This document shows, piece after piece, positions 60,095 through 64,000 of a stretch of 64,000 nt of DNA; position 1 is the stretch's first letter; each line of letters begins with the position of its first letter. Below the pieces are notes generated by a model. The model made no database searches. It saw nothing but the letters and a program-made list of their open reading frames with translations, and was not told the origin of the DNA. The DNA lies in NCBI GenBank assembly GCA_963755695.1, contig CAVWLB010000010.1:62001-126000 (forward strand), read 5' to 3'. The DNA is from QHWT01 sp963755695 (GTDB taxonomy: Bacteria > Acidobacteriota > Vicinamibacteria > Vicinamibacterales > 2-12-FULL-66-21). The position numbers and the translations under genes were made by a program.

Positions 60095-61291
60095 CTATAC
60101 GCGGGCTTCGATCAGTCCGAGGAGCGAACCGGTGTGTCGGGCGATCATCAGCTCCTCGTTGGTCGGGATTACCCAGGCAGACACCGAGCTCTCCGGCCTG
60201 GAGATCCGCGGCCCCTTGCGTTCGTTTGCCTGCCGGTCGAGCTCGACGCCGAGCCACGTGCAGGCCTCGCAGATCCGGCTGCGGATCTCGGTGGAGTTCT
60301 CGCCGATCCCGGCGGTGAAGACCAGCCCGTCGATCCCTCCTAGTACCGAGGCGAGCGCTCCGATTTCCTTGGCCGCGCGATAGATGAAATAGTCCACCGC
60401 GAGGCGCGCTCCCGGCTCGTTGTTGCCAAGGAGATCGCGCATGTCGTTGCTGATCCCCGATATCCCGAGCAGGCCCGACTTCTTGTAGAGAATCGTCTCG
60501 ACGTCCTTCGCCGAAAGACCGAGGCTTTGAAACAGGTAGAGGACGACCCCGGGATCCAGCGCGCCGGGGCGTGTGCCCATGCAGAGTCCATCCAGCGCGG
60601 TGAATCCCAGGCTGTGGTCGACGCTCCGGCCGTTCTTCAGCGCGCAGAGACTCGCACCGCTGCCGAGATGCGCGACGATCACTCGACCGCTGGCAATTTC
60701 AGGCGCAACCGTCGGCAGAACTGAGGCGATGTACTGGTACGACAGTCCGTGAAAGCCGTAGCGCTGGACGCCTCCGCGGCAGAGCTCGCGCGGGAGCGGA
60801 ATGACTTCCGCGACTGCGGCCGCGCTGCGGTGAAAGCTCGTGTCGAAGCATGCCACCTGCGGCACGCCGGGCAGCTGCTCGGTCACCGCATCGATTGCCG
60901 CCAGGTTGTATGGCTGATGCAGCGGGGCGAGCGGGATCAGGGTCCGCAACTCCTCGAGCACCTGCGGTGTGATGACGGTGGGTTTCGCGAAGGTCGCGCC
61001 TCCGTGCACGACGCGGTGGCCGACGCCGAGTACCTTCGCGCCGCCATAACGGGAACGGAGCCAGGACGCGAGTGCATCGAGCGCCGCGCGCGCGTCAGGG
61101 ACGGCCGTGCCCAGCTGGTGCTCGTCGAGAGTTGCGCCCGCACCGTCCTTGGCGGAAAACCTCGGCGAGGTGCCGATGCCTTCAATCTGTCCTCGTGTCT
61201 CCAGTCGCCAGGCGTCGCGATCGGGTCGACGGTAGACGCAGAACTTCAGGCTGGATGATCCGGCATTGAGTACGACGGCGTAATCGTCCAT
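60095..61291 (-). CDS. ackA: Acetate kinase
   Basis: 398 residues with VLNAGSSSLKF, GHRVVHGG, CFDTSFH, YGFHGLSYQYIA, AHLGSGASLCA and FTAGIGENS, all in order. ATG 61291 has GGAGG eight bases upstream. It makes ATP from acetyl phosphate, which could come from Pta or directly from the phosphoketolase at 31362-33770. It lies 19 bases from pfl and 22 from pta. Confidence 0.97.
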   Translation of the reverse strand: MDDYAVVLNAGSSSLKFCVYRRPDRDAWRLETRGQIEGIGTSPRFSAKDGAGATLDEHQLGTAVPDARAALDALASWLRSRYGGAKVLGVGHRVVHGGATFAKPTVITPQVLEELRTLIPLAPLHQPYNLAAIDAVTEQLPGVPQVACFDTSFHRSAAAVAEVIPLPRELCRGGVQRYGFHGLSYQYIASVLPTVAPEIASGRVIVAHLGSGASLCALKNGRSVDHSLGFTALDGLCMGTRPGALDPGVVLYLFQSLGLSAKDVETILYKKSGLLGISGISNDMRDLLGNNEPGARLAVDYFIYRAAKEIGALASVLGGIDGLVFTAGIGENSTEIRSRICEACTWLGVELDRQANERKGPRISRPESSVSAWVIPTNEELMIARHTGSLLGLIEARV

Positions 61292-61313
61292 GCACGTGCC
61301 TCCGCTTCCAGTA

Positions 61314-62258
61314 CTACGTTACGGCCTGCAGTGACTGCCGCCGCGCATGCGCGGTGAGCATCGCGACGGCGCAACTGGCAATCCTGGACCGAACGCTGTC
61401 GGCGCGGCTCGTCAGGATGATCGGCACGCGGGCGCCTAGCACCAGCCCCGCGCTGTCGGCATTGGCCAGAAAACTGAGCTGCTTGGCGAGCATGTTGCCC
61501 GCCTCGAGATCGGGCGCGAGGAGAATGTCGGGATCGCCGGCGACCGCCGATTTGATGCCCTTCACTCGTGCCGCTTCCTTGCTGATCGCGTTGTCGAACG
61601 CCAGCGGTCCGTCGAGGAGACCCCCCTTGATTTGGCCGCGTTCGGACATCTTGCACAGCGCCGCGGCGTCAATCGTCGACGGCATCTTCGAAGTGACGGT
61701 CTCGACCGCCGCGAGAATCGCGATCTTCGGCTCGCTGACGCCCAGCGAGATCGCGAGGTCGATCGCGTTCTGGCAGATATCGGCCTTGTCCTCGAGTGCC
61801 GGCGCTATGTTGATTGCCGCGTCGGTGACGATCAGGACCTTGTGGTAGGTCGGCACGTCCATGATGAAAACGTGACTGATCCGCCGGGCGGTGCGCAGAC
61901 CTTTTTCCCGTGAGACAACGGCGCCGAGCAGTTCGTCGGTGTGCAGGCTTCCTTTCATCAGAAGTTCCGCCTCTCCCTGACGGACCAGTTCCACCGCCCT
62001 TGCGGCGGCAGCGTGACTGTGAGGAACGTCGACAATCCGCGCCTGTCCAAGCTTGATGCCGGACTGCGAGGCGATCTCGGCAATCTTGGCCGCAGGTCCT
62101 ACGAGAATCGGCGAGATGAGCCCCTTCTCGCCAGCCTCGATGGCGCCGGCCAGCGCCGACTGTTCGCAAGGGTGCGCCACGGCGGTCGGGATCGCATCGA
62201 GGGTCCGACACCGCACCAGGAGTTGCTCGTACTTTCCGGTTCCGGTTTCTCGAGTCAT
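61314..62258 (-). CDS. pta: Phosphate acetyltransferase (PTA/PTB type)
   Basis: 314 residues from ATG 62258, which overlaps the preceding MFS stop (ATGA). LISPILVGPAAKIAEIA, LMKGSLHTDELLGAVVS and GPLAFDNAIS with PDILLAPDLEAGNMLAKQL are the PTA/PTB blocks, as in proteins annotated phosphate acetyl- or butyryltransferase. Linked to ackA and pfl, acetyl-CoA to acetyl phosphate is the likely reaction. A long frame merging it with the MFS gene is an artefact of a frameshift. Confidence 0.9.
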   Translation of the reverse strand: MTRETGTGKYEQLLVRCRTLDAIPTAVAHPCEQSALAGAIEAGEKGLISPILVGPAAKIAEIASQSGIKLGQARIVDVPHSHAAAARAVELVRQGEAELLMKGSLHTDELLGAVVSREKGLRTARRISHVFIMDVPTYHKVLIVTDAAINIAPALEDKADICQNAIDLAISLGVSEPKIAILAAVETVTSKMPSTIDAAALCKMSERGQIKGGLLDGPLAFDNAISKEAARVKGIKSAVAGDPDILLAPDLEAGNMLAKQLSFLANADSAGLVLGARVPIILTSRADSVRSRIASCAVAMLTAHARRQSLQAVT

Positions 62259-63512
62259 GACGTGTAATCCACGGCTGCCGGGGCCGGCGGTCGGACCGCC
62301 GGTCCCGTCTCTTTCAAGAGAAGTGTCAGAACAATGGCGATGCCGACGCCGTACAAAAAGGGGTTGGAATGCCGTCTGATAATGCGTGAGCGACATCGAG
62401 GAAGCGCCGGCGGCAACCGCGGCCAGGATCCAGGCGAACACCGGTCCAAGCAGAGCGCTGAAGGTGAAGTTCAGAAAATTGACGACTCCGGTCGCCGACC
62501 CGCTCAGGTGCGGGGGGTTGGCTTCCTTGATCACGGTGTACGGCAGCATTGCCGCGCCCGACGCGACGCCGGCCATCAGGCCGAGGACGTACGGAGGGAA
62601 CAGGTCAGCCGGTCCATACAGGATCCAGGCGAGACAGGCGAACAGCACGCAGGCACTGACGATGATCACCGGCTTGCGGCGCCCGAGGCGATCGGAAATA
62701 AGTCCGAGCAGCGGGCAGCCGATGATCCAGCCGAAGGGAACGCTGGCCGACCGCAGGACCGCGGCCGCGTACTCGAACCCGCGCGCTTCCTGCAGGTAGC
62801 GGACGCCCCAAACCATGTCGAAGATGGTCGTTGGGATGAACAGCAGCCCGGCGATCATGCCGCAGAGAATCGACTGCGGGTTTCGAAAGACGATGCCGAG
62901 CCCGCTCGCGGCCGCTCTTATCCAGTCGTCTTGACGATTGGCCTTCGCTGGCTCTGGCAGAAGCACGAACAGCAGCGCGCTGATGACCAGGCCGGCGAGA
63001 CCCATCACGACCCAGAAGCTGCTCCACGAAACGCCGGCAGCGATCATCGGTCCGACGACGAACTGACCCGCGGAGCCGCCGGCCATGCCAAACATCTGGG
63101 TTGCGCCAATGAGGGTCGCGGCCCGCGAAGCGGGGAAGTTGGTCGTGGCGATATAGGCCGCGCCGACGAGCCCGAAGACCCCGCCCGCCCCCTGGAGGAG
63201 TCGTCCGACGCTGGCAGCGGTACTGTTGCCGGAGGCGAAAAGCAGGGCTCCAATTCCCACAACGGCCGCGCCGAGAGGCACGACTCTCCGCGGTCCCAGC
63301 CGGTCCATCGTCACGCCGGCAACGAGACTGAAGGGTGAGTAACCGTAGTAGAAGAGACCGGCCATCGACGCGACGCCTGTGGCCGTGAGACCGAAGGCAT
63401 CCGACAATTGCGGCATCATGACGGCTGGGGCCGACCGGAGCGTGTACTGATAGAAGTAGTACACGGCGGTGATCAGCCACGCGACCGTCGCCGTTCTGAC
63501 CGCGCGGTTCAC
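62255..63512 (-). CDS. MFS transporter (frameshifted near 3' end)
   Basis: About twelve membrane helices: YYFYQYTLRSAPAVMMPQL at the front, the MFS loop DRLGPRRVVPLG and the second-half loop DRLGRRKPVIIV. The last ~40 residues (YGVGIAIVLTLLLKETG) are in another frame; the shift is near 62360 in a run of A and G. As it leads the pta-ackA-pfl operon it may export or import a carboxylate such as formate or acetate, but substrate motifs are not decisive. Confidence 0.85.
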
Positions 63513-63649
63513 AGCATTGGTCTCCGATCTTGGATCGATCGTAACTGTCTAGCAGAGCGTCACAGAGACCGCCAAACCGGCTTCCGAAGCTCCTTTTTCA
63601 TCCTGTCTCCTGAGTCCGCGAGGCAGACGCGCAGATGACTCTGGGAGAG

Positions 63650-63665
63650 AGCAACGCGTATTCCC
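63650..63665 (-). promoter_or_regulatory. Possible sigma-54-type promoter for MFS-pta-ackA-pfl operon
   Basis: The minus strand reads GGGAATACGCGTTGCT, with a perfect TTGCT -12 element and GG at the right distance, but a poor -24. The predicted start, near 63640, lies 123 bases from the dyad at 63763, the same distance as at 21379 and 41552. Confidence 0.4.
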
Positions 63666-63762
63666 CAGAGCGGGGGGCCGACTGCCGGACGCGAAGTGGC
63701 GTGGCCGCAACAGCTTGGGCCCCTTGTCACGAACTCGATGCCGGTGCGGCCGAAGGCCGGGA

Positions 63763-63797
63763 CTCCGTCGGGCCGGAGTTGCCCCCTTATGCCGGAG
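63763..63797. promoter_or_regulatory. Activator dyads (19-base period)
   Basis: CTCCG-tcgggc-CGGAG (63763-63778) is a perfect dyad. A half-conserved copy, CCCCC-ttatgc-CGGAG (63782-63797), starts 19 bases later. They lie between the fermentation operon and the SulP gene. The rest of the 377-base interval 63513-63889 has no gene. Confidence 0.55.
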
Positions 63798-63806
63798 GAC
63801 CCGCAT

Positions 63807-63846
63807 GGTTCTCGGGTTCTCGGGTTCTCAGGTTCTCAGGTTCTCG
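63807..63846. repeat. Five tandem copies of GGTTCTC(G/A)
   Basis: The eight-base unit GGTTCTCG/A repeats five times without interruption, between the dyads and the SulP promoter. Copy-number change would alter the dyad-to-promoter distance in eight-base steps. Confidence 0.7.
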
Positions 63847-63859
63847 GGGGTTCCGGCTC

Positions 63860-63875
63860 TGGCTTGATGCTTGCG
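63860..63875 (+). promoter_or_regulatory. Sigma-54-type promoter for SulP-like gene
   Basis: TGGCTTGATGCTTGCG has TGGC at -24 and an exact TTGC at -12 with ten-base spacing. The predicted start is near 63886, 89-108 bases after the dyads. Confidence 0.5.
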
Positions 63876-63889
63876 GACGTCGCGCGATT

Positions 63890-64000
63890 GTGGCAGCGGA
63901 ACGCGCTCGGCTGATTCCCGCCGCAACGTGGCTCGCGGGGTATCGGACTGCGTCGGTGCGCCCCGATCTGGTAGCGGGACTGACACTCGCCGCATATCTG
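63890..64000 (+). CDS. SulP-family anion transporter, N-terminal fragment (cut by window)
   Basis: Open to the right edge. The last 30 residues, ending TASVRPDLVAGLTLAAYL, match the N-terminal signature of SulP permeases (RxDLxAGLTxAAxxIP). The start is unclear: GTG 63890 is the nearest candidate after the predicted transcription start. Sulfate or bicarbonate transport would be typical, but only the first helix is visible. Confidence 0.65.
   Translation, partial: MAAERARLIPAATWLAGYRTASVRPDLVAGLTLAAYL

Noticed and set aside
61314..63512. Apparent MFS-phosphotransacetylase fusion of 732 residues
   Set aside because: A shift near 62360 joins the frames by chance. The true MFS end (YGVGIAIVLTLLLKETG) is in another frame and its stop overlaps pta's ATG as ATGA.
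63807..63846. Possible CRISPR array
   Set aside because: Repeats are eight bases, directly tandem, with no spacers and no cas genes in the window.

Overview
The window is GC-rich, gene-dense bacterial chromosome with no rRNA, tRNA, phage or transposase gene that I could see. Long co-oriented operons with 4-base ATGA overlaps, many secreted DUF families (DUF2092, DUF3300, DUF2950, DUF4136), VCBS/ASPIC proteins and recurrent GC-rich intergenic hairpins fit a free-living Gram-negative of the Acidobacteriota (Vicinamibacteria-like) type. That placement is an inference from gene content, not from a marker gene.

Layout. 1-2591: a VCBS/ASPIC protein cut by the window edge, and an RnfD/NqrB-like membrane protein. 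2766-10245 (minus strand): one operon with small membrane proteins, a FixH/YtkA-like protein, a FixG/NapH-like iron-sulfur membrane protein, an asparagine-synthetase-like protein, a radical SAM protein, a flavin halogenase-like protein and a 78-residue NQ-repeat protein. 10634-17660: a formylglycine-generating enzyme, a MASE1 histidine kinase with an orphan receiver, and secreted or membrane proteins of unknown role. 17882-23624: envelope and stress proteins (DUF1269, a Tyr/Gly-rich protein, SpoIIAA-like, DUF4136). 23686-29590: a sigma-54 activator divergent from a DUF3302-HlyD-TolC efflux operon. 29665-31268: a mechanosensitive channel. 31362-44963 (minus): phosphoketolase, glycogen phosphorylase, a GH63-like glucosidase, DUF2950, DUF3300, GlgX, PPK2 and an ABM-domain protein. 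45143-47675: a second sigma-54 activator and a secreted protein. 47984-54661: a complete F-type ATP synthase operon (a, c, b, delta, alpha, gamma, beta, epsilon). 54658-63512: a second MscS-type channel, a K+ channel, PFL-activating enzyme, pyruvate formate-lyase, acetate kinase, phosphotransacetylase and an MFS carrier. A SulP-type transporter starts at the right edge.

Main observation. Six intergenic regions between 21.3 and 63.9 kb carry a dyad, CTCCG-N6-CGGAG. In five of them a second, weaker copy lies exactly 19 bases away. Each region also has a sigma-54-type -24/-12 promoter, with predicted start sites about 90-160 bases from the dyads. Two sigma-54 activators with almost identical DNA-binding C-termini are encoded between these regions. 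I infer one RpoN regulon. It would join stored-carbon use (glycogen to acetyl phosphate by phosphoketolase), fermentation (Pfl, Pta, AckA), polyphosphate, ATP synthase, ion channels, efflux and envelope proteins, so it looks like an energy and envelope survival island for energy-limited or low-oxygen conditions.

Caveat. About nineteen single-base frameshifts break eleven otherwise conserved genes, often in short homopolymers. I read these as consensus sequencing errors and annotate those genes across the breaks. All promoter calls were made by eye and need a motif scan of the whole genome.
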